A stretch of 21,446 bases of DNA from Austwickia sp039812465 (GCA_039812465.1 JBDIAS010000042.1:1-21446); one strand, 5' to 3'; positions 14,084 to 21,395 are shown, counted from the stretch's first letter. Made by a program: numbers and translations. The notes: generated by a model from the letters alone, not told the origin.

Positions 14084-15085
14084 TCAGGCCTGCGCCTGCT
14101 CGTCGGCGGGGCGCTCCTCGGCCTCAGGCGGCATGATCTCGCTGCCCATCGGGGAGGAGGGGACCTCGTCGACGCCCGCGACCTCGGCGGCGCTGGACTC
14201 CAGAGCCTCCGCCAGCGCCTCCCGCAGCGCGGGGTCGGAGCTCTCGGCGGCAGCCGTCGCGTCGGCGGCCTCCGCCACGGAGGTCGGGCCGGTCTCGACG
14301 TCGGTGGCGTCCGCGGCCGCCTCTCCGGCCAGCAGCTCACGCTCCCATTCGGCCAGCGGCTCCTGCTCGGCGCCCTCGGCGCCGTCGCGACCCTGGGCGC
14401 GGGTCATGAGACCGTCGGCCACCGCGTCGGCGATCACGTGCGTCAGCAGGGTCACGGAGCGGATCGCGTCGTCGTTGCCCGGGATCTTGTAGTCGACCTC
14501 GTCGGGGTCGCAGTTCGTGTCGAGGATCGCGATGACCGGCAGGTGCAGCTTGCGCGCCTCGGTGACCGCGAGGTGCTCCTTCTTGGTGTCGACGATCCAG
14601 ACCGCCGAGGGCACCTTGTTCATGTCCCGGATGCCGCCCAGCGTGCGCTCGAGCTTCTCCTTCTCGCGCCGCAGGACAAGCAGCTCCTTCTTGGTGCGCC
14701 CGGAGCCCGCCACGTCGTCGAAGTCGATGCCCTCCAGCTCCTTGAGCCGGGAGAGCCGCTTGTGCACGGTGTTGAAGTTGGTGAGCATGCCGCCGAGCCA
14801 GCGGTGGTTCACGTACGGCATCCCCACGCGGGTCGCCTCGGCCTGGATCGGCTCCTGCGCCTGCTTCTTGGTGCCGACGAACAGGATCGTCCCGCCGTGC
14901 GCGACCGTCTGCTTGACGAAGTCGTACGCGTCGTTGATGTAGGTCAGCGACTGCTGCAGGTCGATGATGTAGATGCCGTTGCGCTCCGTCATGATGAAGC
15001 GCTTCATCTTGGGGTTCCAGCGTCGGGTCTGGTGCCCGAAGTGCACGCCGCTCTCCAGGAGCTGGCGCATGGTGACGACGGCCAT
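14084..15085 (-). CDS. rpsB: 30S ribosomal protein S2 with long acidic C-terminal tail
   Basis: The S2 core is complete: MAVVTMRQLLESGVHFGHQT, WNPKMKRFI, GIYIIDLQQS, NHRWLGGMLTN, SAVWIVDTKKEHLAV, and the final NDDAIRSVTLLTHVIADAV, to about residue 230. A tail of about 100 residues follows, rich in Ala, Glu and Asp. S2 is usually 250-300 residues, so at 333 this is long; acidic S2 tails are known in actinobacteria. The ATG at 15085 has GGTGGAGG at 4 nt. In-frame upstream codons extend far but encode low-quality sequence. S2 binds the 30S back and recruits S1. Confidence 0.95.
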   Translation of the reverse strand: MAVVTMRQLLESGVHFGHQTRRWNPKMKRFIMTERNGIYIIDLQQSLTYINDAYDFVKQTVAHGGTILFVGTKKQAQEPIQAEATRVGMPYVNHRWLGGMLTNFNTVHKRLSRLKELEGIDFDDVAGSGRTKKELLVLRREKEKLERTLGGIRDMNKVPSAVWIVDTKKEHLAVTEARKLHLPVIAILDTNCDPDEVDYKIPGNDDAIRSVTLLTHVIADAVADGLMTRAQGRDGAEGAEQEPLAEWERELLAGEAAADATDVETGPTSVAEAADATAAAESSDPALREALAEALESSAAEVAGVDEVPSSPMGSEIMPPEAEERPADEQAQA

Positions 15086-15395
15086 GTGGCCTCCACCTTC
15101 CGTTCGTTCCAGTTGTCCACGCGCGGCGCGGGTGCGTCGGCGTGCCTGGCGCCCGCGACGCACTCCGCCGGTCCCCGCACCAGGCGGGTCTGCCGGACTG
15201 TCGGTGTGCGTCCCCTCGCGGTCGAAGAACGGCCGGTACGGGTGGCGCCGCGCCGCCGGCCACGGGTGGGCTGGATCGACGCAGGCGCGCGGGCGCGCGA
15301 ATTCCGCCCCGGACACGCCGAGGCGGTAGGTCCATCGTACGGGGCGGCGCGGGGTCGACGGAAACGGGGGGTGGCCGGCGGTTACCCTGCGAGCC
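15086..15395. promoter_or_regulatory. 310-bp divergent region upstream of rpsB and the aminotransferase
   Basis: There is no protein gene I trust here. On the minus strand TACGAT (15339-15334) fits a -10 box; a weak TTCCGT 18 bp upstream is the best -35. This would give rpsB a leader of roughly 240 nt, long enough for a regulatory structure. On the plus strand TACCCT at 15383-15388 lies 7 nt before the aminotransferase ATG. Confidence 0.4.
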
Positions 15396-15396
15396 A
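15383..15396 (+). promoter_or_regulatory. Candidate -10 box giving a leaderless aminotransferase mRNA
   Basis: TACCCT (15383-15388) matches TANNNT, and the A of the ATG at 15396 lies where transcription would start. No ribosome binding site precedes this ATG, which fits a leaderless mRNA, a common form in actinobacteria. No good -35 box is seen. Confidence 0.35.
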
Positions 15397-16610
15397 TGGA
15401 AAACCCCCTGGTGCAGCGGATGCGCCCCTTCGGCACGACGATCTTCACGACGATGAGCGAGCTGGCCGCCCGCACCGGCGCCGTGAACCTCGGCCAGGGC
15501 TTCCCCGACACCAACCCGCCGGCCTGGATCCAGGAGCACGTGACCGACGCGATGGCGCGCGGCATCAACCAGTACCCGCAGCTCTTCGGGGCCCCCGCCC
15601 TGCGCGAGGCGATCGCTGAACACCAACGCCGGTTCTACGGCCTGGACGTCGACCCGGATCGCGAGGTGCTGGTGACGTTCGGCGCGACCGACGCGCTCGC
15701 CTCGGCGCTGTCGGCGCTCGTGGAGCCCGGGGACGAGGTCGTGGTGATCGAGCCGGCGTTCGACGTCTACACGGCGGGCATCACGCTCGCGGGCGGCGTC
15801 CAGGTGGGCGTGCCGCTGCGGCTGCCGGACCTGACGCTGGACGAGGCCGCGTTGGCCGCCGCCATCACGCCCCGCACGCGGGCGATCCTGCTCAACACCC
15901 CGCACAACCCGACCGGCAAGATCTTCACCCGCGAGGAGTTGGCGGCGATCGGAGCGCTCGCGGTCCGGCACGGGATCTGGATCCTCTCGGACGAGGTCTA
16001 CGAGCACCTCGCGTTCGACGCGCCCCACACTCCCATGGCGTCGCTGGCCCGTGAGATCCCCGGCCTGGACCAGTGGGTGCTGACGATCTCCTCGGCCGGC
16101 AAGGCCTTCTCGGTGACGGGCTGGAAGATCGGGTGGATCGTCGGCCCCGCGCCCGCCGTGCGGGCCGCCGCGCAGATCAAGCAGTTCACCTCGTTCACCG
16201 GCGGCGCGCCCTTCCAGCCCGCGATCGCCGCGGCGCTGAGCCAGTCCGACGAGGCGTACGCCGCGCTGAACGACGGGATGCGCCACCGGCGCGACGTCCT
16301 CGCGGAGGGGCTGTCGGCGGCCGGGTTCGGGCTCGTCGGCGGCCACGCCACCTACTTCCAGGTGGCCGACGCGGCGCCCCTCGGGGTGACGGACGCCGCG
16401 CAGTTTTGCCTGGAGATGCCGGAGAAGTACGGCGTCGTCGCCATCCCGGTCTCGGCGTTCTGCAGCGATCCGGACTACGCCCGCACGCTGATCCGGTTCG
16501 CGTACTGCAAGCAGCCCAGCGTCCTCGCGGAGGCGTCCGCACGGTTGGCGCCGCTGGCGAGGCTGGCGCCGTCGGCGCAGGCACGGCCCGCGGCCGCCCC
16601 TGCCGGGTAG
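15396..16610 (+). CDS. PLP-dependent class I/II aminotransferase (DapC / methionine-aminotransferase-like)
   Basis: A 404-residue fold-type I aminotransferase. It shows NLGQGFPDTNPP (31-42), NQYPQLFGAPALREAI (58-73), substrate/PLP motif NTPHNPTGKIF (167-177), D199 in ILSDEVYEHL, and the Schiff-base lysine K236 in SSAGKAFSVTGWKIGW. The family includes N-succinyldiaminopimelate aminotransferase (DapC), methionine/kynurenine aminotransferases and cysteine-S-conjugate beta-lyases; GQGFPD and the SAGK context fit this group, but the exact substrate cannot be read. The ATG at 15396 has no clear binding site and may be leaderless. The C-terminal end carries a RLAPLARLAP duplication, and the TAG stop lies in a 13-bp tandem duplication. 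It is divergent from rpsB, an uncommon neighbour. Confidence 0.9.
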   Translation: MENPLVQRMRPFGTTIFTTMSELAARTGAVNLGQGFPDTNPPAWIQEHVTDAMARGINQYPQLFGAPALREAIAEHQRRFYGLDVDPDREVLVTFGATDALASALSALVEPGDEVVVIEPAFDVYTAGITLAGGVQVGVPLRLPDLTLDEAALAAAITPRTRAILLNTPHNPTGKIFTREELAAIGALAVRHGIWILSDEVYEHLAFDAPHTPMASLAREIPGLDQWVLTISSAGKAFSVTGWKIGWIVGPAPAVRAAAQIKQFTSFTGGAPFQPAIAAALSQSDEAYAALNDGMRHRRDVLAEGLSAAGFGLVGGHATYFQVADAAPLGVTDAAQFCLEMPEKYGVVAIPVSAFCSDPDYARTLIRFAYCKQPSVLAEASARLAPLARLAPSAQARPAAAPAG

Positions 16611-16633
16611 ACCCGCCGGATAGACCCGCCGAG
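16608..16633. repeat. 13-bp tandem duplication containing the aminotransferase stop codon
   Basis: TAGACCCGCCGGA (16608-16620) is followed by TAGACCCGCCGAG (16621-16633). The first TAG is the real stop; the second lies 13 bp later, in the +1 frame. Confidence 0.8.
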
Positions 16634-16729
16634 GTCCCGCTCGGTCCACACCCCCTGCCGGCGCTCGCCTGGTCCACAACGCCCCGTCGAGGCCTCGCGG
16701 CCGCGCCCGGCGGGCGCGAGCGTGGGGCC

Positions 16730-17329
16730 ATGTTTCGCGTGACCGGCGGACTGCTGGGAATCCTGCTCGGGGCGCTGATTGCGACCTCGCCCGTCGTCGG
16801 GCGTCCGGTCGCGCCCGGACCACCTGACAGTGGATCCCCCGGACCGACGGCCCCGGCGTCAGCCCCGCCCGTCTCGGCGTCCGTCTCCCCCACGTCTGCG
16901 CCGAGCGAGCCAGGGGCCCGCCGGTGGTCCTGGCCGTTGGCGCCCCGACCGGCCGTCGCGCGCCGCTTCGACCCGCCGGCGCAGCGCTGGCTGGCCGGGC
17001 ACCGGGGCGTGGACCTCGCGTCGCAGCCCGGGGCCGCGGTTTTCGCCCCCGCCGACGGCGTCGTGGCGTTCGCGGGGTCCGTGGCTGGCAAGGGCGTGGT
17101 CTCGGTCGATCACGCGGGCGGGCTGCGCTCGACGTACGAACCGGTGCAGGCGTTGGTCACGGCGGGGCAGGAGGTCCGCCGGGGCCAGAAGCTCGGTGTC
17201 CTGGTAGCGGAGGGTGGCCACTGCCCGCCTAGAGCCTGCCTGCACTGGGGCGCTCGGCGCGGCGCGGACTACGTCGACCCGCTCGCGCTTGTCGGCGCAG
17301 GGCCGGTCGTGCTGCTGCCGATGCGCTGA
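16730..17329 (+). CDS. Secreted M23 (LytM/lysostaphin-type) peptidase-like protein
   Basis: A 199-residue protein with an N-terminal hydrophobic signal or anchor (about 4-22), a Pro/Ser/Ala linker (25-62) and an M23 domain. Zinc ligands expected in the family are seen as H91-x3-D95 (GHRGVDL) and H172 (CLHWG). The first His of the usual H-x-H is Cys170 here; C165 and C170 could form a disulfide. I recall C-L-H-W-G in actinobacterial relatives at this locus, so it is probably a family trait, but catalytic activity is uncertain. FAPADGVVAFAGSVAG and GQEVRRGQKLGVL are typical M23 strands. The ATG at 16730 has a weak GTGGGG. M23 genes beside rpsB are standard in actinobacteria; the likely role is cell wall remodelling. 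Confidence 0.88.
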   Translation: MFRVTGGLLGILLGALIATSPVVGRPVAPGPPDSGSPGPTAPASAPPVSASVSPTSAPSEPGARRWSWPLAPRPAVARRFDPPAQRWLAGHRGVDLASQPGAAVFAPADGVVAFAGSVAGKGVVSVDHAGGLRSTYEPVQALVTAGQEVRRGQKLGVLVAEGGHCPPRACLHWGARRGADYVDPLALVGAGPVVLLPMR

Positions 17330-17379
17330 TATGCCGCCGGAGCGCTGATGCGCCGTCGAAGCGCTGATGTGCCGGGCGC
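17323..17379. repeat. 19-bp tandem repeat (3 copies) starting at the M23 gene stop
   Basis: Three copies, each starting GCGCTGAT, lie at 17323-17341, 17342-17360 and 17361-17379. The real TGA is 17327-17329; the copies place TGA at 17346 and 17365. As 19 is one more than a multiple of three, the three TGAs fall in three different frames. The array fills most of the gap to the convergent DUF3152 gene. Confidence 0.85.
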
Positions 17380-17394
17380 GGCGGGTCCCCGACG

Positions 17395-18345
17395 CTACGA
17401 CGGCTGGTCGGGGACAGGCCAGGGGTAACGGGTGCAACCGTCCAGTCCCAGCGTCTGCTGCAGCATCACCGGCGCTGGCTGGTCCGGTCCGGGGCACGCC
17501 TCGTGCCCGTGCCCCAGCGCGTGTCCCACCTCGTGGTTGACCAGGTACTCCCGGTAGCGCGGAAGCTGCCCCTCGTAGCTGCTGACGCCCCGCGTCCAGC
17601 GCAACGCGTTCAGCACGACCCGGTTCCCGTTCTGACAGCTGACCTCCCCCTGCGTGACCAGCGGTGCGCAGAGCCGGTCGACCGTGTCGGGGCTGGCCAG
17701 CGTGATGTGCACCTCGACCGCCGCGCCGTCGCCGGCCTGCACCGGATCCACGTGCACGAAGTGCACGCCGTCCCGCGTCTCCCAGCCGCGGCCGTCCGTC
17801 AGCACCTGGCGCACGGTGCGCGCGTACTCCGCCTCGTCGACCCGCAGCCCGTCCTCGATCTCGACGGAGTAGCGGACCGGGCGACCCGACCGGGTGCTGT
17901 CCTCGCCGGGCACCGGCACCGCGCGCAGCGTCCCGGCGCCCCGCTGCGGGACCAGATCGTCGCCCGGCGCGGACGAAGACTCCCCGACGGGCCCGACCTC
18001 ACCGGGCTCGGACGGCGCGACCACGGCGACCTCATCGTTCGGCGACGAGGCCGTACTCGTCGGTTCGCCCAGCCGCCCGCCCACGATGGCGAGCAGGGCT
18101 AGCCCCGCGGCGACCCCCGCCAGCACCCGCCCGGTGCCCCCGCGCGCGCTCCCCAGCCTTGTCCCGGGCGAACTCCACGGGTCACGGGGCTCCGCGGCCC
18201 TGCCTCCCCCACGCGGCCGTCGCGGCGCCTCGGCGCGGTCCGGGACGGCCACCGCGAGCGAGCCGCGACCGGGCCGGGCACCGGCAACGCCGGTGCGGTG
18301 CGGCCGGCGGCGGGGATCGTCAAGCCCGGGGGTGGGCCTGCTCAT
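17395..18345 (-). CDS. DUF3152 membrane-anchored metalloprotease-like protein
   Basis: This 316-residue protein has a basic, Pro-rich cytoplasmic N-terminus, one membrane segment (about 73-90), a disordered linker (95-155) and an extracytoplasmic DUF3152 domain. The domain contains H271-E-x-x-H275-x-x-G-x-x-H281 (NHEVGHALGHGHEAC), a full metzincin-like zinc signature, and a later Met in PVMLQQT that could be the Met-turn. Cys226, Cys237, Cys284 and Cys304 could form disulfides. The active-site pattern predicts zinc peptidase activity; substrates are unknown. The ATG at 18345 follows GAGGAG at 5 nt and lies inside the 3' end of xerC (26-bp overlap), so the two are transcribed together. It is convergent with the M23 gene. 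Confidence 0.85.
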   Translation of the reverse strand: MSRPTPGLDDPRRRPHRTGVAGARPGRGSLAVAVPDRAEAPRRPRGGGRAAEPRDPWSSPGTRLGSARGGTGRVLAGVAAGLALLAIVGGRLGEPTSTASSPNDEVAVVAPSEPGEVGPVGESSSAPGDDLVPQRGAGTLRAVPVPGEDSTRSGRPVRYSVEIEDGLRVDEAEYARTVRQVLTDGRGWETRDGVHFVHVDPVQAGDGAAVEVHITLASPDTVDRLCAPLVTQGEVSCQNGNRVVLNALRWTRGVSSYEGQLPRYREYLVNHEVGHALGHGHEACPGPDQPAPVMLQQTLGLDGCTRYPWPVPDQPS

Positions 18346-19252
18346 AGGAGCTCCTCAGGCGCTCGGCGGAGACGTGAGTGTAGATCTGCGTAGTGCCCAG
18401 GCTCGCGTGGCCGAGCAGTTCCTGGACGGTGCGCAGGTCGGCGCCGCCCTCCACCAGGTGGGTCGCGGCGGAGTGCCGCAGGCCGTGCGGCCCGAGCGAC
18501 GGGGCGTCGGGCACGTGGCCCAGCATCTCGTGCACCACCCGCCGCACTTCCCGAGGGTCGACGCGCCCGCCCCGAGCCCCCAGGAAGAGGGCCGGACCGG
18601 AGCGGGCCGCGGCCAGGGCGGGCCGGCCGCCGTCCAGCCACGCCCGCAGGGCGTCGCGGGCGGGGACCCCGAAGGGGACGGTCCGCTCGCGCCCACCCTT
18701 GCCGAGGACGCGCGCGACGCGCTCGCTGGCGTCGACGTCGTCCACGTCGAGACCGACCAGTTCGCTCACTCGGATCGCGGAGGCATACAGCAGCTCGAGC
18801 ATGGCCGCGTTCCGCAGGTGGATCGGATCGGCGTCGTCTGCGGCGACCCCCGCCACGCCGAGAAGCCGCCTCGCCTGGTCGGCTCTCAGAACGCCGGGCA
18901 GCGGCCGCAGGCGACGCGGCGCCGCCAACCGCTGGGCCGGGTCGGCGGTGACCACCCCGCTGCGGGCCGCCCAGGCGAAGAAAGTCCTCGCGGTCGCGGC
19001 GCGCCGGGCCAGGGTCGTGCGCGCGGCCCCCCGCTCGGCCTGCTCCCCTAGCCACAGCCGCAGAATCCGGAGGTCCACGGCCGTCGGGGAATCCACCCCC
19101 GCGGTCCGGGCGTACGCCGCCAGATGGCCGATGTCCCCGAGATAGGCCCGGCACGTGTGCGGAGAGCGGTTTCGCTCCAGGTGGAGGTGTCGTTCGAATC
19201 CTCGAAGCGCACTGCCCCAAGCATCCTCGCTCACAGGTCCACCGTCGCCCAC
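18320..19252 (-). CDS. xerC: Tyrosine recombinase XerC
   Basis: The family resolves chromosome dimers at dif with XerD. The N-terminal SAM-like core-binding domain spans about 10-100. All six catalytic residues are present: R161 (SAIRVSEL), K185 (GKGGRER), H256 and R259 (GPHGLRHSAATH), H282 (LLGHASLGTTQ) and nucleophile Y291 (IYTHV). Length (310) is normal. Starts are GTG: 19252 (used here, GGCGGG 7 nt upstream) or 19234 in frame, which gives 304 residues. No phage or transposon genes adjoin it, and the dprA-xerC order is usual in many actinobacteria, so this is the chromosomal Xer recombinase rather than an integrase. Its 3' end overlaps the DUF3152 start. Confidence 0.93.
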   Translation of the reverse strand: MGDGGPVSEDAWGSALRGFERHLHLERNRSPHTCRAYLGDIGHLAAYARTAGVDSPTAVDLRILRLWLGEQAERGAARTTLARRAATARTFFAWAARSGVVTADPAQRLAAPRRLRPLPGVLRADQARRLLGVAGVAADDADPIHLRNAAMLELLYASAIRVSELVGLDVDDVDASERVARVLGKGGRERTVPFGVPARDALRAWLDGGRPALAAARSGPALFLGARGGRVDPREVRRVVHEMLGHVPDAPSLGPHGLRHSAATHLVEGGADLRTVQELLGHASLGTTQIYTHVSAERLRSSYEQAHPRA

Positions 19253-19284
19253 CCGGCGACCCGCCGCAACATGCCGCGCCGCAC

Positions 19285-19368
19285 GGTCGGCAGCGGGCGG
19301 TCGGCAGCGGGTGGCCGGTGGCGGGCAGTCACTAGCGGGCGGTCGCTAGCGGGTCGTTGATGGCGGCT
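19285..19368. repeat. Degenerate 14-bp tandem array between dprA and xerC
   Basis: Units of the form GGTCGGCAGCGGGC repeat every 14 bp from 19285 to 19368 (six units). The first two differ only in the last base, the next three share the C/A-GCGGG core, and the sixth is weaker; similarity decays after 19382. The array lies in the 179-bp gap (19253-19431), with no gene in it. The period is not a multiple of three, unlike the in-frame repeats elsewhere. Confidence 0.8.
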
Positions 19369-19431
19369 GGCGGTCGACAGCTGCCGGTCGGTGGCGTGCC
19401 ATCAAGAGGCGCCGGGAAGCCGCGACTCGAG

Positions 19432-20778
19432 TCACGGCGCCGCTCCGCCACGCCGGGTGGCGCCGGCCAGTCGCCAGCCCCACGCGTCGCGTTCGGCGAG
19501 CCCCGCCAGCTCGAGGCGACCGAGGGCGGCGCGCACGGCAGACTCGGCGAGCCCCGCGTCGCGGGCGAGGATCTCCACGGAGCTGCCGGTGCGCGACGGC
19601 AGCGCGTCCCGGACCCGCCGCTCCGGCTCGTCCAGCCGATCCTCCGCCGTGGTCGGCCCCCGTCGCGGCGGGGCGAGGTCCGTCCCGTAGTCGCCGACCG
19701 CCTCCGCCACCTCCGCCGCGTCGGTCACCAGCACCGCCATCCCGGATCGGATCATCTCGTGGCATCCCGCCGAGGTCATCGAGGTGACGGGCCCCGGGAC
19801 GGCCATGACGATGCGCGCGTGCGCATCTGCAGTGCCGGCCGTGTTGCGGGAACCGGAGCGCAGACCCGCCTCGACGACCACCGTGCCGCGCGTCGCCGTC
19901 GCGATCAGCCGATTACGCAGCAGGAAGCGCTGCCGAAGCGGGGCCGCGCCGGGCGGCACCTCGCTCACCACGGCCCCGCTCCGTGCGATCTCGTCGAGCA
20001 GGGCCGAGTGGGCCTGCGGATAGGGACGATCCACGCCTCCCGCCAACACCGCGACGGTCCGGCCGTCCACGGCGAGCGCGCCCCGGTGGGCCGCCCCGTC
20101 GATCCCGAAGGCCGCCCCGCTGACCACCGTGAAGCCGCGCTCGGCCAGGCCCGCCCCGAGCTCGGTCGCCAGGTGCTCCCCGTATGCGCTCGAAGCCCGC
20201 GCGCCCACGATCGCGACGCTGCGCTCGCAGGCCGGGCCGAGGGAAAGCGGCCCGCGGACCCACAGGCAGTACGGAGGTTCGGCGAGCACGTCGAGCCCGG
20301 CGGGCCATTCGTCGTCGCCCGGGATGAGGATCCGGGCCCCGCAGGCGGACGTCGCAGCCAGGTCACCCTGCAGGTCGAGGGCGTCCCAGCGGCGGGCGAA
20401 CGTCTCGCGGGTCGCCCGCGCCTCGTCGGCGAGCGCCGCGAGCGCGGCCCCCGCCTGACCGTGCGTCGCAAGCAGCCGGGCCGCGACGGGGTCGGCCGGT
20501 TCGGCCAGGGCGCTCCAGGCCATCCGCGCCGTGCGCTCGTCCCAGCCGTCCGCGCGTCGAAGGCCGGCGGCGATATCGCGACGGGCTGCAGGGACCGGCC
20601 AAGCGACCGAGGGCAGAGGATCGGACGTTCGGGGCACTCCGGAGCGCCCCGGTTTCCCTGTGCGTCGTCGCGACTCCGCGTTTCTAGCCCGGTCGCCGGC
20701 CACCTCGCTGGCCGGGTCGCCGGTCGGGACGCTGGGGCGAAGCGGCGTGACGCGGCCGCTCGCGTCGGGGGCGGTCAT
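19432..20778 (-). CDS. dprA: DNA processing protein DprA (Smf)
   Basis: DprA protects incoming single-stranded DNA and loads RecA in transformation; it is also conserved in species not known to be transformable. The protein has 448 residues from the ATG at 20778. After a long disordered N-terminus (1-60) come a SAM-like helical region (about 65-140) and the Rossmann-like core (about 187-330). The core motifs are VAIVGARASSAYG, VSGAAFGIDGAAHRGAL, VLAGGVDRPYP, RNRLIATATRGTVVVEA and SGSRNTA. A C-terminal winged-helix domain (about 385-448) follows. The ATG overlaps the upstream yifB/comM TGA as ATGA. The upstream gene appears broken, so dprA expression may depend on a promoter elsewhere or on the inserted sequence. 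Confidence 0.93.
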   Translation of the reverse strand: MTAPDASGRVTPLRPSVPTGDPASEVAGDRARNAESRRRTGKPGRSGVPRTSDPLPSVAWPVPAARRDIAAGLRRADGWDERTARMAWSALAEPADPVAARLLATHGQAGAALAALADEARATRETFARRWDALDLQGDLAATSACGARILIPGDDEWPAGLDVLAEPPYCLWVRGPLSLGPACERSVAIVGARASSAYGEHLATELGAGLAERGFTVVSGAAFGIDGAAHRGALAVDGRTVAVLAGGVDRPYPQAHSALLDEIARSGAVVSEVPPGAAPLRQRFLLRNRLIATATRGTVVVEAGLRSGSRNTAGTADAHARIVMAVPGPVTSMTSAGCHEMIRSGMAVLVTDAAEVAEAVGDYGTDLAPPRRGPTTAEDRLDEPERRVRDALPSRTGSSVEILARDAGLAESAVRAALGRLELAGLAERDAWGWRLAGATRRGGAAP

Positions 20779-21395
20779 GCCGCGGCCCCGCCGTGCGCCC
20801 GCAGGGTCAGGGCCAATCCCACGTCGTCGCGGGTCACCTCGTCGCCGCCCGCCAAGTCCCGCACGGTGCACGCGATCCGCAGCACACGGTCGAAGCCCCG
20901 CAGGGTGAGCGTGCCCCGGTCCAGAGCCCGGTCGAGGTCCACCCGCGCGCGGACGGGGACGGCGTGGGGCCCCCGGCGCACGCGGGAACCCGGCAGGTGC
21001 GCGTTCAATGTCCAGGGCTCCCCCTCGTACCGCTGCTTCTGGACCGCCCGCGCGGCGGCGACGCGGGCGGCGACGGCCGCGCTGTCCTCACCCGGACCCC
21101 CGGCGAGCCCGGCGAGTGACACTGCGGGCACCTGAAGCTGCAGGTCCACGCGGTCGAGGAGGGGTCCCGCGAGGCGCCCGAGATAGTCCCGCCGGGCTCG
21201 CGGCGAGCACCGGCAGCGGGTTCCCTTGCCGTAGCCCTGGCCGCACGGGCACGGGTTGGCAGCGAGGACGAGCTGGAACCGGCACGGGTAGCGCACCGAC
21301 GCGCGTGCCCGGGCCAGCACCACCTGCCCGCTCTCCAGGGGTTGGCGCAGCGCCTGCAGCACCTGGGGGCGGAACTCGGGCGCCTCGTCGAGGAA
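20775..21395 (-). CDS. comM: C-terminal part of YifB/ComM AAA+ ATPase (Mg-chelatase-like), 5' end lost
   Basis: About 206 codons of a protein normally near 510 residues remain. The fragment starts at the Walker B FLDEAPEF and includes FQLVLAANPCPCGQGYG, a zinc-binding CPCG...CRC cluster, GPLLDRVDLQL, and the C-terminal AAA lid (LTLRGFDRVLRIACTVRDLAG). The family includes ComM, a helicase for branch migration in natural transformation. Upstream of FLDEAPEF the expected sequence (a His-Arg-Gly-Val-Leu type lead-in) is absent. Instead the frame meets a TGA at 21428-21426 within DNA of visibly lower GC. The Walker A half is not in the window, so the gene looks broken, unless this edge is an assembly join. 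The 3' end overlaps dprA by ATGA. Confidence 0.85.
   Translation of the reverse strand, partial: FLDEAPEFRPQVLQALRQPLESGQVVLARARASVRYPCRFQLVLAANPCPCGQGYGKGTRCRCSPRARRDYLGRLAGPLLDRVDLQLQVPAVSLAGLAGGPGEDSAAVAARVAAARAVQKQRYEGEPWTLNAHLPGSRVRRGPHAVPVRARVDLDRALDRGTLTLRGFDRVLRIACTVRDLAGGDEVTRDDVGLALTLRAHGGAAA

Noticed and set aside
13466..15619. Very long plus-strand open frame opposite tsf and rpsB
   Set aside because: It is antisense to two certain genes, has a composition typical of GC-rich shadow frames and no family motif.
14337..16823. Very long minus-strand open frame across rpsB and opposite the aminotransferase
   Set aside because: It is out of frame with rpsB and antisense to the aminotransferase; low-complexity Arg/Gly/Ala sequence.
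18320..19252. XerC as a phage or island integrase
   Set aside because: No phage genes or attachment sites nearby; standard Xer length and chromosomal context with dprA.
19357..21135. Long plus-strand open frame opposite dprA and comM
   Set aside because: Antisense shadow frame; dprA motifs on the other strand are unambiguous.
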